Part shown: piece after piece, positions 18,139-27,034 of the stretch | Layout: each line of letters starts with the position of its first letter | Numbering within the stretch: the stretch's first letter is position 1 | NCBI GenBank assembly: GCA_012034575.1 | Contig: JAAUPF010000040.1 | Location: 1-43,728, forward strand | Length of the DNA stretch: 43,728 nt | Direction of reading: 5' to 3' | DNA from: Richelia sp. CSU_2_1 | GTDB taxonomy: Bacteria; Cyanobacteriota; Cyanobacteriia; Cyanobacteriales; Microcoleaceae | Notes under the pieces: model-generated | The model's database searches: none | The model's input: the letters and a program-made list of their open reading frames with translations, nothing else | Told to the model about the DNA's origin: nothing | Program-made: the position numbers and the translations under genes

Positions 18139-18663
18139 ATGGCAAAAATCGGAATTTTTTACGGCAGTACATCTGGCGTCACGCAGGAAATCGCAGAGAA
18201 AATCCATGATTCAATAGGAGAAGATATCGCAGATATCTACAACATGGAAGAGGACTTTGACGATTATAACGACTTGTTGAAGTACGACTACTTACTTCTC
18301 GGTTGTTCGACTTGGGGGGCTGGAGAAGTACAGAATTACTGGCGGGAACCCCTGTTTGATATCGACATCGAAAAGCCGGATTTCTCCGGCAAAACTATTG
18401 CTGTTTTTGGTTCGGGAGATTGCACGTGCCACGGCAAGAATTTTGTTAGCGCCTTGGGAACACTCTACGATCGGTTCAATTCTTTAGGTGCAAAGATGGT
18501 AGGGGCTGTTTCCACGGAAGGATATTCCTTTGAAAAGTCTAACGCAGTTCGGGATGGTAAATTTGTTGGATTGCCACTTGACGAAGTTAATGAAAGCGAC
18601 AAGACAGAGGAAAGGATTGCTGATTGGTTAGAGATGCTAAAAGCAGACTTTCCCCTTGAATAA
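18139..18663 (+). CDS. Flavodoxin, atypical FMN loops
   Basis: 174-residue long-chain-type flavodoxin, an FMN electron carrier. The phosphate loop is GSTSGVTQ (9-16), the first aromatic loop is STWGAGE with Trp59, and the fold ends in IADWLEML. In common flavodoxins the second FMN loop reads like GDQ-GY; here it is GDCTCHG, with Cys95, Cys97 and His98 where the flavin-stacking tyrosine normally lies. This sets it apart from the iron-stress IsiB type. It may have shifted redox properties or a special partner. The gene is alone, with a short leader and no operator I can name. Confidence 0.93.
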   Translation: MAKIGIFYGSTSGVTQEIAEKIHDSIGEDIADIYNMEEDFDDYNDLLKYDYLLLGCSTWGAGEVQNYWREPLFDIDIEKPDFSGKTIAVFGSGDCTCHGKNFVSALGTLYDRFNSLGAKMVGAVSTEGYSFEKSNAVRDGKFVGLPLDEVNESDKTEERIADWLEMLKADFPLE

Positions 18664-18777
18664 TGAGTTATGGCGGGATGTATAATAGGTTTTGATGCTG
18701 GCTGAATTCCTGCTTTGAGTTCAGCCAGGTTTAATTTTATAAATGAAAAATTTTTACTTAGATATCCTTTTATGACT

Positions 18778-18828
18778 CGGCGGTTGAAACCGCTTCTGGT
18801 CGCACAAAGTCCGCCTGCGCGGACTAAG
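18778..18828. repeat. Dispersed double-hairpin repeat
   Basis: GGCGGTTGAAACCGC at about 18779-18793 forms one hairpin, and AGTCCGCCTGCGCGGACT (18808-18825) forms another. Paired hairpins of this make-up are common dispersed elements in filamentous cyanobacteria. Confidence 0.75.
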
Positions 18829-18851
18829 AAAATAACGCTGAACTCTCGAAT

Positions 18852-19511
18852 TTAAGATTGCTTATCTAGTGCAGTATTCTGCAACTTGCAAAGAGCTTTA
18901 AGGACTTGTAAAATCTGGATAGCAGGTTCACAATCCATTAAATTTAGTAATGGCATCAACTGAAAAGTAGGTAGATTTCCCGGCTGGATGTAAGCGAACT
19001 GATAGCGCGCTCCGTTTGTCACTAATCCCCAGATAGATGTTTGATTTCCCAAGTTTTTATAAGCATACGCGAGTAACTGAGGCAAGCCGGCTAATACATC
19101 GATCGCACTATTTTTAGTTTCGATTACTAAAATCCAGAAAGGTATATTTGTTGTTAGTGTATTTTTGTCGATGGCCAACAGATCTAAACGCCCTGTAATA
19201 GTTGCACCTTCATCTTCTATAGCAATATCGGCGATACCTTCTTCTAAAAACATCTTAATGGGCGATCGATAAAAACCAGCTAATCGCAGTAACGGGCCAA
19301 CAGATACTAATTTGACTTGGCCTTCAGAAACTTTGCCATCTGTCAAATAACTATCAAAGTCGTCGCAGGTTTGTAGAAGTTCTTGTCGTTCAAATTCGGT
19401 TAAAGGTTCTAAGGATAATAGCGGAGTGAATGAGCCATTAGGCAATTTCTGGAATTTTAGCAGGCGGAGAACTTCACTGAGAGCTAGATTTTTAGCATTG
19501 AGAGCAGTCAT
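18852..19511 (-). CDS. PD-(D/E)XK-type protein, often named restriction subunit R-like
   Basis: 219 residues. GRLDLLAI (about 106-113) and FWILVIETKNSA (about 125-136) give the D-(X)n-ExK arrangement of PD-(D/E)XK nucleases, with a following helix ending in QLLAYAY. Cyanobacterial genomes carry many such proteins, often annotated as restriction subunit R although no helicase or methylase is present. None is nearby here, so a restriction role is not supported. It may be a lone nuclease or an inactive relative. Neighbour on the left is flavodoxin (convergent), on the right Uma2 (same strand). Confidence 0.8.
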   Translation of the reverse strand: MTALNAKNLALSEVLRLLKFQKLPNGSFTPLLSLEPLTEFERQELLQTCDDFDSYLTDGKVSEGQVKLVSVGPLLRLAGFYRSPIKMFLEEGIADIAIEDEGATITGRLDLLAIDKNTLTTNIPFWILVIETKNSAIDVLAGLPQLLAYAYKNLGNQTSIWGLVTNGARYQFAYIQPGNLPTFQLMPLLNLMDCEPAIQILQVLKALCKLQNTALDKQS

Positions 19512-19630
19512 GGCTTAAGAATATTGGGATACAATAAATTCTACTTCTTATTTTAGCTCGTGCAGTTTCAGAATCTTGCAAGCTATGTGCGATCGAGCAG
19601 CAATTTTTCTTTATTTTGCATAAAATGCCC

Positions 19631-20191
19631 TCAATCAATCAATTCCGCTTCTTCAAAAATTTGTCTAGTTGTCAACTCCAAACCAGGAAGTAAATCATCC
19701 ACTATCGGCATATTATCCGTATAATTTTGACTCGAACCATCAGAAAAAAAGCTTCTAATTAAAATAGCTTCTGGATCTATAACCCAAACCCTCGGAACTC
19801 CAGCAACCAAATAATCTTTCGCTTTCTCTTCAAATTCCTCCATAGTTTGACCCGGAGAAATAATCTCAATTACCAGTTCGGGAATTGCCGGACAAGCTTC
19901 ATTCCGCCGCCAACTTTTCGGCAGCCGTGCATAAGAAATATATGTTAAATCTGGAACAGGAACCCAATCTTTCCCCTGACGTTTTAACAAAATTGCCCAC
20001 TCTGGAAGCACTCGCCCCTTCCCCCTACACCAAGCGCGAATCAGGCAACACAAAGCAAACTGTAAAGTTGAATGAAAATATTTTGGAGACACTTTAGGGA
20101 CTGCTTGACCATCTACAAACTCATAATATACGTCTCCCTCAGGCAAAGCTAGAAATTCTTCTAAAGTGAGTTTGGTTCCGATGCTTACCAT
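19631..20191 (-). CDS. Uma2 family putative endonuclease
   Basis: 186 residues of the Uma2 (DUF820) family, PD-(D/E)XK-like proteins greatly expanded in cyanobacteria and of unknown cellular role. Signatures are LTLEEFLALPEGDVYYEFVDG at the start, VPDLTYIS in the middle, PELVIEIISPGQT and then YLVAGVPRVWVIDPE. The candidate active-site residues (Asp in VPDL, Glu in VIEIIS) are present. It follows the other PD-(D/E)XK gene on the same strand after 119 bp. The pair may be transcribed together, but no functional link is shown. Confidence 0.93.
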   Translation of the reverse strand: MVSIGTKLTLEEFLALPEGDVYYEFVDGQAVPKVSPKYFHSTLQFALCCLIRAWCRGKGRVLPEWAILLKRQGKDWVPVPDLTYISYARLPKSWRRNEACPAIPELVIEIISPGQTMEEFEEKAKDYLVAGVPRVWVIDPEAILIRSFFSDGSSQNYTDNMPIVDDLLPGLELTTRQIFEEAELID

Positions 20192-20256
20192 GATTCCTAA
20201 CCCTGTTGCTATTAGTTAATATAGATATTATATGAAACTTTCCAATCCTCCCTTTC

Positions 20257-20290
20257 CTCTCTGCGCCCTCTGCGCCCTCTGCGGTTCAAT
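20257..20290. repeat. 9-mer tandem CTCTGCGCC
   Basis: Three partial or whole units of the CTCTGCGCC motif ending in GCGGT, the same family as at 16849 and 16953. Confidence 0.7.
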
Positions 20291-20370
20291 CAAAAAACCT
20301 CATTTCCCCACCAACAAACATGAGGCGAACATCAAGCCCGCCCCACACTCTCTAAAAACTCCCAAACCAT

Positions 20371-21087
20371 TCATTTCACCCAAGCCGGATGACTCATCAA
20401 AGCCGCAAACGGTTGCACGCCCCGCAACTGATTCGACAGCGGTAAATGCCCCCGTGGCGCGCTCAAATCCCAAATAAACTCCTGCGGGTAGCGCGTCCAA
20501 TTATTCCCTTTTTTCCAGCCAATTAGCGGCCACAACTTATCCCAATTCTTGCCGCTACTCAACCAAATTTCCCGCTGCACCGAAAATCCGAATTTGCCTT
20601 CCGAATAAACTTGCCATAAAGTATTAATTGTTTGCAAATCTACCACCGACAAACTTTCAACTTCCGTAAAATACAGCCACTTTCTCTGCAGGGCCGTTCC
20701 CCCCGCCAATTCACAAAGCTTTTCCAAAGTCAAGCGATCGGCCTCTTGAAATTCCTGTAAAGTTAATAACTGTTGCAGCGGAGTATAATCGATATTGGAG
20801 GTCGATCGCAGCGGCACGACCCCAGTCGGAAAGTTCGATCGCAAAAACTCCGCGACCCTCCCAGAATTAGCACTATACAAAATTTGGTAAGCCTTACCTA
20901 CTACCGCAGTCGGTTCCTGCGACTTGCGCTCTAATAAAAATTCCATCAATACATCCCAACCCGCATCTGCCACGTGCTGTTGCAGCAATTGCAGTTGAGT
21001 TTTTTCCGAACCCGACCGCAACTGAGAGCGAAGTTCGGCTGTATCGGCTGCCGAGTCTAAAGGAGAAGTAGAAATCGAGTCAGTCAT
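20371..21087 (-). CDS. gun4: Gun4, Mg-chelatase activator
   Basis: Gun4 binds protoporphyrin IX and stimulates the ChlH subunit of magnesium chelatase, the entry to chlorophyll synthesis. The 238-residue protein (ATG at 21087) has the N-terminal helical ARM-like domain (about 15-80) and the C-terminal Gun4 core. The core signatures are IDYTPLQQLLTLQEFQEAD, LTLEKLCELAGG, DLQTINTLWQVYS, GKFGFSVQREIW and the ending PFAALMSHPAW. The length matches Synechocystis Gun4. It stands alone with no other chlorophyll gene in the window. Confidence 0.95.
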   Translation of the reverse strand: MTDSISTSPLDSAADTAELRSQLRSGSEKTQLQLLQQHVADAGWDVLMEFLLERKSQEPTAVVGKAYQILYSANSGRVAEFLRSNFPTGVVPLRSTSNIDYTPLQQLLTLQEFQEADRLTLEKLCELAGGTALQRKWLYFTEVESLSVVDLQTINTLWQVYSEGKFGFSVQREIWLSSGKNWDKLWPLIGWKKGNNWTRYPQEFIWDLSAPRGHLPLSNQLRGVQPFAALMSHPAWVK

Positions 21088-21302
21088 GAGAAACAATTAG
21101 CTATCAGCTCTTAGCTGAAGCTCCGGTTTTCACCTATTGTACAACGGTACTGACTCCGATTCACTTCTTAGTTCTCAAGCGATCGCCTGCGAGGCCAGAA
21201 TCGCCCGCCGCAGGCACTATCTTCGGGAATGGCAGCAATAGCAAATGGAGTTTACTGTATAACTTTTACGATCGATGCCATTTAAAAGAGTTTTTTTTGA
21301 GC

Positions 21303-21881
21303 TTAATCGTCCACGATCGAAACCCAGGCAGAGAAGGAAGGCGGAAAAAAGTTAATGTCATATTCCGAATCTTCCCACTCCTTGACCCACAGGGGGACAG
21401 TTCCGCGACAGGGAGTCGCCGAAAACGTGCGTCCTTTAACTTCGATCGCGTGAAATAGCTGTTTTAAAGTATCTCCCCGATCCAAAGCTTCGCTGAGGAT
21501 GTCGTCCAACTCAGGATCGACCCGCTTGACCCGATTTTTTTCCTCATCCTTGTCCAGCCACAGAAGCTTCAAAGACTTCAAGTCCCTCGGACTGAGGATG
21601 CTCTTGTAATACACGCGCTTGAGGGTAGCTACGGGTTCCAAAGAACGTTCGATCCTGCGAATTTGCTGGACTCGCAGGTAGTGCCATTCCGCTAAACGTT
21701 TGCGTTCCGAAGGCGGGAGCACTCCCTTACCGTTGGCGTGTTTGTAGTCGTAGTTAACCAAACTGCAAGCCATATTTGCCAGCAGGTGAATTAACTGTTT
21801 CTCTTTAGGTGTTGCCTGACGCCGTTCCTGGGTTCTTGTCAATACCCGCTGTCTGCGAGTAGTTTCGAGAGTATTTTCCAT
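21303..21881 (-). CDS. Hypothetical basic protein, 192 residues
   Basis: I do not recognise this protein. From the internal ATG (21881) it has a strongly basic N-terminal third (TTRRQRVLTRTQERRQATPKE), a middle with NYDYKHANGKGVL and LRVQQIRRIERSL, and a C-terminal part with acidic and aromatic patches. An upstream ATG would give 222 residues, starting at 21971; neither start has a good Shine-Dalgarno. The basic N-terminus suggests nucleic acid binding, though this is only an inference. No neighbours hint at a role. Confidence 0.6.
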   Translation of the reverse strand: MENTLETTRRQRVLTRTQERRQATPKEKQLIHLLANMACSLVNYDYKHANGKGVLPPSERKRLAEWHYLRVQQIRRIERSLEPVATLKRVYYKSILSPRDLKSLKLLWLDKDEEKNRVKRVDPELDDILSEALDRGDTLKQLFHAIEVKGRTFSATPCRGTVPLWVKEWEDSEYDINFFPPSFSAWVSIVDD

Positions 21882-22049
21882 TGGGTTTTTACGCGATGAA
21901 ATATGATAAAGCCAGAGCCAAGCGACCCGAACATCAAATGGCAGGGAGGTTGAGGCATAGGAAGACTCCACTCGATGTCTTGTCCTACCTCTTCATTTTC
22001 CCACTCACCCCAGGATTTAGGTAGACTGATACCAGAATGGAGTTTTCTT

Positions 22050-22068
22050 CGCCTCCCGATGGGAGGCG
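22050..22068. repeat. Perfect hairpin CGCCTCCC-GAT-GGGAGGCG
   Basis: An 8-bp perfect stem with a 3-base loop. It lies between the small secreted protein gene and the unknown gene downstream on the minus strand. On the plus strand GTTTTG follows, and on the minus strand GAAGAAAAC follows, so a strong terminator is not clear on either strand. Confidence 0.65.
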
Positions 22069-22121
22069 GTTTTGACAACAAGATTTGACAACAACAACAG
22101 CGACAACAACTTCAGCGCAAA

Positions 22122-22331
22122 TTATTTCCGACCTTTACCGGTCTTGACCTCTTCTTGTTCCCCATCCTCATTCGTTCCAGTGTAGTTGAAGTCGGGAAGG
22201 CTCTCTGAGACGGTTAAACTGTTTGCTGCTTTGTGCTGTGGGGCGATCGCAGTGGCGCTGGTTGTGCCTAGATGGAAAAAGCTAATGCCAGCCGAGGCAA
22301 TTACCCCTAAAACAAAGATGGTTTTTTTCAT
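22122..22331 (-). CDS. Small exported protein, 69 residues
   Basis: From the ATG at 22331 the protein starts MKKTIFVLGVIASAGISFF, a good Sec signal peptide, with likely cleavage near TSATAIA. The mature part is about 40 residues, hydrophilic, with an acidic stretch (NEDGEQEEVKTGKGRK) at the end. I do not recognise a family. The longer open frame starting at 22403 adds 24 residues that would mask the signal peptide, so I prefer the shorter start. Confidence 0.6.
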   Translation of the reverse strand: MKKTIFVLGVIASAGISFFHLGTTSATAIAPQHKAANSLTVSESLPDFNYTGTNEDGEQEEVKTGKGRK

Positions 22332-22547
22332 GTTAGATGACCCTGATTTGCGTAGATAGACACTTTTCGGCAAATCCAATCTATCAGAAGTGGGTCGATG
22401 CAATAGCCCACTTGTGTTCTAAAGAATCTGCCTGCAATAATCAATTCATACAGGCACACCCTGAGCGACCAGAAACGCCGGAAGTGACGTGTTAGTAGTG
22501 TCCACGATCTTCCACCAATCCCAATTTTTTGGGTAGTGGAGCTATAG

Positions 22548-22627
22548 CCATCAGGGCTTTCATCTATCAGGGAGTTATGCCATCAGGGTGCTAATCCATC
22601 GGGTAGTTAATTCATCAGGGCGCATCT
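22548..22627. repeat. 16-bp tandem array, five degenerate units
   Basis: CCATCAGGG-type cores recur at 22548, 22564, 22580, 22596 and 22612, spaced exactly 16 bp. The second half of each unit is variable. Period 16 is not a multiple of three, so this is not a coding repeat. Confidence 0.8.
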
Positions 22628-22634
22628 TTTACCA

Positions 22635-22650
22635 GCATGGAATTCCATGC
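22635..22650. promoter_or_regulatory. Perfect 16-bp palindrome, possible operator
   Basis: GCATGGAATTCCATGC is a perfect dyad just after the 16-bp array and about 570 bp before the AAA-like gene. It could bind a dimeric regulator; the protein is unknown. Confidence 0.4.
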
Positions 22651-22699
22651 CATCTAAACAAACAAAAAACGCAGATTAACGATATCTCCCACTCAAGCA

Positions 22700-22725
22700 G
22701 CCCTCAGCAAAAGCTGGGGTTTTTT
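22700..22725 (+). terminator. Rho-independent terminator-like hairpin
   Basis: CCCTCAGC-AAAA-GCTGGGG followed by six T residues. The stem has one bulged base. It would end a plus-strand transcript that starts near or inside the 16-bp array, which hints at a small RNA here. Confidence 0.55.
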
Positions 22726-23223
22726 ATTGGCACCTTTTATTGGCACTGGTGGCTGAGCTTTGACCTGAAAATACAGGGGTGACAAAGCCAGCATTCAGCA
22801 GCCACAAGCCATATGGAATCAGGAATATATCAAAAAAACAGTTAATCTGTTGCACCTCCTAACAGCAGAATATTTGACGCTGGCGGTCTAGGCGATCGCC
22901 AGGTCGTCTGGCCACATCATACCACTGTGTGAAATTTAAAGGAGTATTGTAAAATAATGTAAACAAAATTGCCTTTTGGCAGTACGATCGAGTTTAGTAA
23001 AACTTAATATAATTTATGTAAATAAGTGTAAAGAACTAGATAAGAGAGGCAGAATTATTCTTTCGTAGATTTTAGCTGTGCAAAGATACAGTAAAGATAC
23101 GGAGAGAGCGAACTGGTTGAGAGAAAATAAAGAAACAACTACAGAAATTTTCAAGCTTAGATTAAGCTGACTAAATACAGTTTGCAGCCGAGCGATCGCA
23201 CAGGATAGAGGTGTAGCAAGTAG

Positions 23224-25878
23224 ATGAATCCGCAGGTGACAGCAGAAGTTAATTCAACCTACCAATATCTAATCGGCGGCTGTCTGCCCGCCGATGCCCC
23301 CACCTACGTCAGACGGCGGGCCGACAGCGAACTCTACGAAGGGCTAAAAGCAGGACACTTCTGCTACGTGTTAAGTTCGCCGCAAATGGGAAAGTCTAGT
23401 TTGCTGCTGCAAACTGCCTGCAGGCTGCAAGCAGAAGGCACCGCTTGCGCTGTTGTTGACTTGAAAAGCCTCAGCAGTCCCGACATTCTCCCCCAAAAAT
23501 GGTATGCGGGAATCATGTACCGCATCGCCAGCAGCTTGCAGCTTACCAACAGGTTTAATGCCCTCAAGTGGTGGAACGATCGCGAACTGCTGTCGCCGAT
23601 ACAGCGATTAGAGATATTTATCGAAAGAGTCTTGCTCAGATCTCTCCAGCAAAATTTGGTAATTTTTATTGATGAAATTGACAGCATCCTCAACTTAAAC
23701 TTTAGCACTAGCGATTTTTTTGCTTTCATCCGGGCTTGTTACGAAAAACGGGTCCAGAGACCGGAATACCAGCGCCTGACTTTTGCCGTTTTGGGAGTAG
23801 CTGCCCCCTCCGAATTGATGCGAAATCAAAACAGCGTCCCTTTAAATATCGGGCGGCCGGTTAATTTAACCAGATTGCAACTGCACGAAAGTTTGCCGCT
23901 AGCAAAAGGGTTAGCGCTCAAAGCTTTTCGCCCCCAAAAAGTGCTTCAAGAAATATTAGCTTGGACGGGGGGGCAACCATTTCTGACGCACAAAATTTGT
24001 CATTTGGTACTCGAATACGGGTCTTTTATTGGCAGAAATAATGAAGCCCAGCAAGTAGAACAACTAATAAAAAATCGAATTATCAAACATTGGGAAGAAC
24101 GAGATTTGCCGGCGCATTTGAGAAGGATTCGCGATCGGCTGCTGTGTTCCCGCTGCGACCCCAGCAGGCTGCTAGCCCTTTACCAACAAGTTTTGCAGCA
24201 TTCCGACTCAGAAAAATCCGAAGGGATTGGCGGAGTACCAGCAGATTACTCTCCCGAACAAATGGAACTGTTGCTGTCAGGAATAGTTATTAAATATCAG
24301 AGTAAGTTAATAGTTGCCAACCGCATTTACGAGTCAGTTTTCAATCAGTTCTGGGTGGAGAAAGAATTGGGAAATCTGGCTCCTTACCGGGAAGCCCTGG
24401 CAGCGTGGCTGGCTGCCAATCGCGAAGATGAATCGCTGTTATTAACCGGTGACAGTTTGCAGGAAGCTTTGGAATGGGCGGCGGATAAAAAATTAAGTCA
24501 AGAACACTACTGGTTTTTGAATCTCGATCGAGCTTTTGCAGAAAAGTCGGAGTTGACTGCAGCACGAGTTGCAGAAACTAGCGCCGATACCCATGCAGAC
24601 AGCAGCATTCTCAGCTTGCCTCTCTCGGAAAATTTTGCAACTACCAGCGACGAGCAAAAACTGTACGATCACATTGTTTCCTGCGTGCAAACAATGGCAC
24701 CAAATCAAGTAATCGATCGCTTACGGCAGCTATTTATCGACGGTATGGGTTATCCCGATCGCGATATTGAAGCAGCCCTGTATAATATTGTCTCTGTAAA
24801 AAACTTCGATCGCGAGTTTAAATATATCATCCACCGCTGCTGCTACATCCCGATCAACCGCTGGCAGTTGCACTCGCAGCACAAATATGCGATCTCTAAT
24901 TTGATCGCTTTATTCAAGCAGACTTCGCCGCGTTTTGGAACGGAGTTTTACATCGTCAAGCGCTTGCAAGAGCAAATAGCTGCATTTACTAAAAGCGCCG
25001 AATTTACCACTCTAGAGCGTTTGGTAAAAGCCGTAGAAAAAGAACCAGCACCGCAGAAGGAAGAGATTAATTCCGCCTTGGGCGAATTAATTGGCAGGTA
25101 TCCTTATTTGTACGGACACTCCCTGCTGAGCAAGGATAGCATAGACGAAGACCAGAAAACGATTAAAATCCTGCAAGCTCAAAGACAAAAGCAATTTGAA
25201 ACTGATTTGTCTCAATATTTAAATTTTTTAGCAGTTAAACAAGAAGATACGCCAACAAAAATTATCGTACCGACTAAAAATCCCACGCTTTTGAACGATG
25301 ATGAACTGCATTTAGCAGTCAGGGAATTTGCAGGTAAAGTAGCGGGCGATCGCACTCACAAAGAATTGGCTCAATTTTTTTTGAGAGATGTCAGACAAAC
25401 TCCTTCTTACAAGGCGTTTAAAGTGGAGTTATACGAATATTTATTATCGGCGATCGAGCCGGAATACGGCGGGCGTCAATTTAACGATCGCCTGTACAAG
25501 CAGATCAAAAATATATTACCAGAAAATGACTCTGTAAAGTTAAATAATTTATTGTTAGTTAGGACTTGCCACCAACTGTTTAACTTCTTAGTAGTAGAAA
25601 ATCCCGAGCGTCCCAGCCACTATGTTTTTTATGACTTAGTGCACAACCTCGGTCCCAGCCGGACAATGGCTTTGCTGCTAAAACTCGTACTGCTGTCCCG
25701 CAAAGTTAAACCGGAGTTAGAAAAGCGATTTTCTATTTTGTTCAATCACTATGAAGGTAAATCTGCCGATGAAATTATGTGGTTTATCAAATCATTAGAA
25801 AACTTAAATGTGGCTATGACTGTCAATTTTAGCAATGCGGATTTATCATTAATTAAACAGCAGATTATGATGGAATAA
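23224..25878 (+). CDS. AAA-like (STAND-type) NTPase with unrecognised C-terminal region
   Basis: 884 residues. The N-terminal 400 form the cyanobacterial AAA-like (AAA_35) domain: [20 protein letters not shown], the P-loop [11 protein letters not shown] (51-61), Walker [12 protein letters not shown] and the later [14 protein letters not shown]. In cyanobacteria this module usually precedes WD40 repeats or effector domains in large signalling proteins. Here the remaining 480 residues have neither; they are helical-looking, with [19 protein letters not shown] at about 535 and a C-terminal segment rich in leucine. I do not recognise that part. The TAA stop is followed at once by a heptamer array, and the gene is isolated. 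Confidence 0.85.
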   Translation: MNPQVTAEVNSTYQYLIGGCLPADAPTYVRRRADSELYEGLKAGHFCYVLSSPQMGKSSLLLQTACRLQAEGTACAVVDLKSLSSPDILPQKWYAGIMYRIASSLQLTNRFNALKWWNDRELLSPIQRLEIFIERVLLRSLQQNLVIFIDEIDSILNLNFSTSDFFAFIRACYEKRVQRPEYQRLTFAVLGVAAPSELMRNQNSVPLNIGRPVNLTRLQLHESLPLAKGLALKAFRPQKVLQEILAWTGGQPFLTHKICHLVLEYGSFIGRNNEAQQVEQLIKNRIIKHWEERDLPAHLRRIRDRLLCSRCDPSRLLALYQQVLQHSDSEKSEGIGGVPADYSPEQMELLLSGIVIKYQSKLIVANRIYESVFNQFWVEKELGNLAPYREALAAWLAANREDESLLLTGDSLQEALEWAADKKLSQEHYWFLNLDRAFAEKSELTAARVAETSADTHADSSILSLPLSENFATTSDEQKLYDHIVSCVQTMAPNQVIDRLRQLFIDGMGYPDRDIEAALYNIVSVKNFDREFKYIIHRCCYIPINRWQLHSQHKYAISNLIALFKQTSPRFGTEFYIVKRLQEQIAAFTKSAEFTTLERLVKAVEKEPAPQKEEINSALGELIGRYPYLYGHSLLSKDSIDEDQKTIKILQAQRQKQFETDLSQYLNFLAVKQEDTPTKIIVPTKNPTLLNDDELHLAVREFAGKVAGDRTHKELAQFFLRDVRQTPSYKAFKVELYEYLLSAIEPEYGGRQFNDRLYKQIKNILPENDSVKLNNLLLVRTCHQLFNFLVVENPERPSHYVFYDLVHNLGPSRTMALLLKLVLLSRKVKPELEKRFSILFNHYEGKSADEIMWFIKSLENLNVAMTVNFSNADLSLIKQQIMME

Positions 25879-25880
25879 AT

Positions 25881-25913
25881 AGTTGACAGTTGACAGTTGA
25901 CAGTTGACAGTTG
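25881..25913. repeat. Heptanucleotide array (AGTTGAC)n
   Basis: About four units starting three bases after the AAA-like gene's stop codon. Confidence 0.85.
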
Positions 25914-26233
25914 GTAATTCTCCCCCTCTCACCCTCTCCTCCTCTTCTAGTTACAACAAAGCGAAAGATTTTCGCAAACAACCCGGTTGCGGTGCCAGTC
26001 CTATGAAATTATAAGTTAAACTATTATTGTCCCTCGCTCGACCCCCGGCAACTGCACAACAATACTGACCTTTGCCAGCCAACCGATCGAATTTAAATTG
26101 CAAGCATTGTTAATAATTCTTAGCGATCGCATACACAAAAGTTAGCATTAATTTTAAAATACTTCACACGATCGCCTGCAGATATTAGTTAAGCTCTAGA
26201 AGAGGCAGCAACAGGTTTGGAGGCAATAAATTT
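25914..26233. other. Intergenic region, 320 bp
   Basis: Pyrimidine-rich CTCTCCTC-type stretch near 25920-25945, then AT-rich DNA with HIP1 sites (about 26123). No gene or clear RNA is visible. It should hold the promoter of the membrane protein gene. Confidence 0.35.
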
Positions 26234-26737
26234 ATGACAGCTATTACATCAAAAGTAGAATCCACCGGACATCGCTGGCAAGCAATTGTCATGGTTGCCT
26301 TAATTTTCTGGCTCAGCGGCAGCCTGATTTTGGATTTGGTAATTATGCCCAGCCTGTACGTTGCGGGAATGACAAGTTCTTCGGGATTTGCAGCAGCAGG
26401 AAATTTAATGTTCTGGGGATTCAACCGCATTGAGTTACTCTGCGCGGCTTCGGCTGCGACAGGTTTGATGGTATCGAGCAATTTGGCCGGTGGGTTAAGC
26501 AAGCGCAGCCGCACAGCAATTTTACTATCTTTAATTCTTTTGGCGATCGCTCTGATTGACACCTACGCCCTGACGCCCCAAATGAGCGCCCTGGGAATTC
26601 AGCTAAATCTGTTCGAGCCTGCTGCTGAAGTGCCAAGCGAGATGAATCTGCTGCACCAAGGCTATTTTGCTTTGGAAGCGCTGAAGCTGGCTGTCGGCGG
26701 CACTCTGCTTAGCTGGTGCTACCGGAATCAAGGCTGA
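26234..26737 (+). CDS. DUF4149-like integral membrane protein
   Basis: 167 residues with four predicted membrane segments: AIVMVALIFWLSGSLILDLV (about 21-40), a segment around FWGFNRIELLCAASAATGLM, TAILLSLILLAIALIDTYAL and LEALKLAVGGTLLSW. The pattern GSLILDLVIMPSLY and the overall four-helix layout resemble DUF4149-type proteins. Function is unknown. The ATG follows TTTGGAGGCAATAAATTT, giving a good GGAGG. A strong terminator hairpin lies 47 bp after the stop. Confidence 0.8.
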   Translation: MTAITSKVESTGHRWQAIVMVALIFWLSGSLILDLVIMPSLYVAGMTSSSGFAAAGNLMFWGFNRIELLCAASAATGLMVSSNLAGGLSKRSRTAILLSLILLAIALIDTYALTPQMSALGIQLNLFEPAAEVPSEMNLLHQGYFALEALKLAVGGTLLSWCYRNQG

Positions 26738-26783
26738 AGGCAGCCAAAAACGAAAAGACTCAGAAGTTAATGCAGAAAATTAA

Positions 26784-26815
26784 AGCAGCAGGCAATTGCC
26801 TGCTGCTAAATTTTT
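26784..26815. terminator. Bidirectional Rho-independent terminator
   Basis: The 12-bp perfect dyad AGCAGCAGGCAA / TTGCCTGCTGCT (26784-26807) is followed by AAATTTTT on the plus strand and by TTTAATTTTC on the minus strand. It serves the convergent pair formed by the membrane protein gene and the RRM gene. Confidence 0.85.
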
Positions 26816-26979
26816 AGATTTTAGGATGTATGGCCCTCGAATAACCGCCAATGACAGCGAAAACTTCGGCAGCGAGACACCCTAATATCTGCGCAGGCAA
26901 TATCTGCAGGCTGCGGGCTGCATTGCCATCATCAAGCCTTCTTTGAGCTGAGCGCGAAAATTTTAGCACCGACGCACCA

Positions 26980-27011
26980 TAGCATCTGTAGGATGTAGCA
27001 TCTGTAGGATA
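26980..27011. repeat. 16-bp direct repeat TAGCATCTGTAGGAT(G/A)
   Basis: Two perfect tandem copies apart from the last base, next to the GACGCACCATA phrase. It lies just downstream of the RRM gene's stop codon. Confidence 0.75.
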
Positions 27012-27034
27012 TTGACAAGCGCCATGCACCGGAC

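Larger units (their letters stand above)
22404..23223. other. 820-bp non-coding region
   Basis: Contains the 16-bp tandem array, the palindrome and the terminator-like hairpin listed below, followed by AT-rich DNA before the AAA-like gene. A TATAAT at 23008-23013 is one candidate -10 box for that gene. I see no gene, although short open frames exist. Confidence 0.5.

Noticed and set aside
18852..20191. A restriction-modification system formed by the two PD-(D/E)XK-type genes
   Set aside because: No methyltransferase or specificity subunit is adjacent, and both families occur as many unlinked copies in cyanobacteria.
21303..21881. HetP-like heterocyst regulator
   Set aside because: The conserved HetP core motifs as I know them are not present in the protein.
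21839..22081. Minus-strand open frame of 80 codons upstream of the unknown basic protein
   Set aside because: It overlaps the start of the better-supported gene in another frame and begins in the hairpin region; codon use is not convincing.
22588..22782. Plus-strand open frame of 64 codons
   Set aside because: It runs across the 16-bp tandem array, the palindrome and the terminator-like hairpin, and has no similarity or Shine-Dalgarno.
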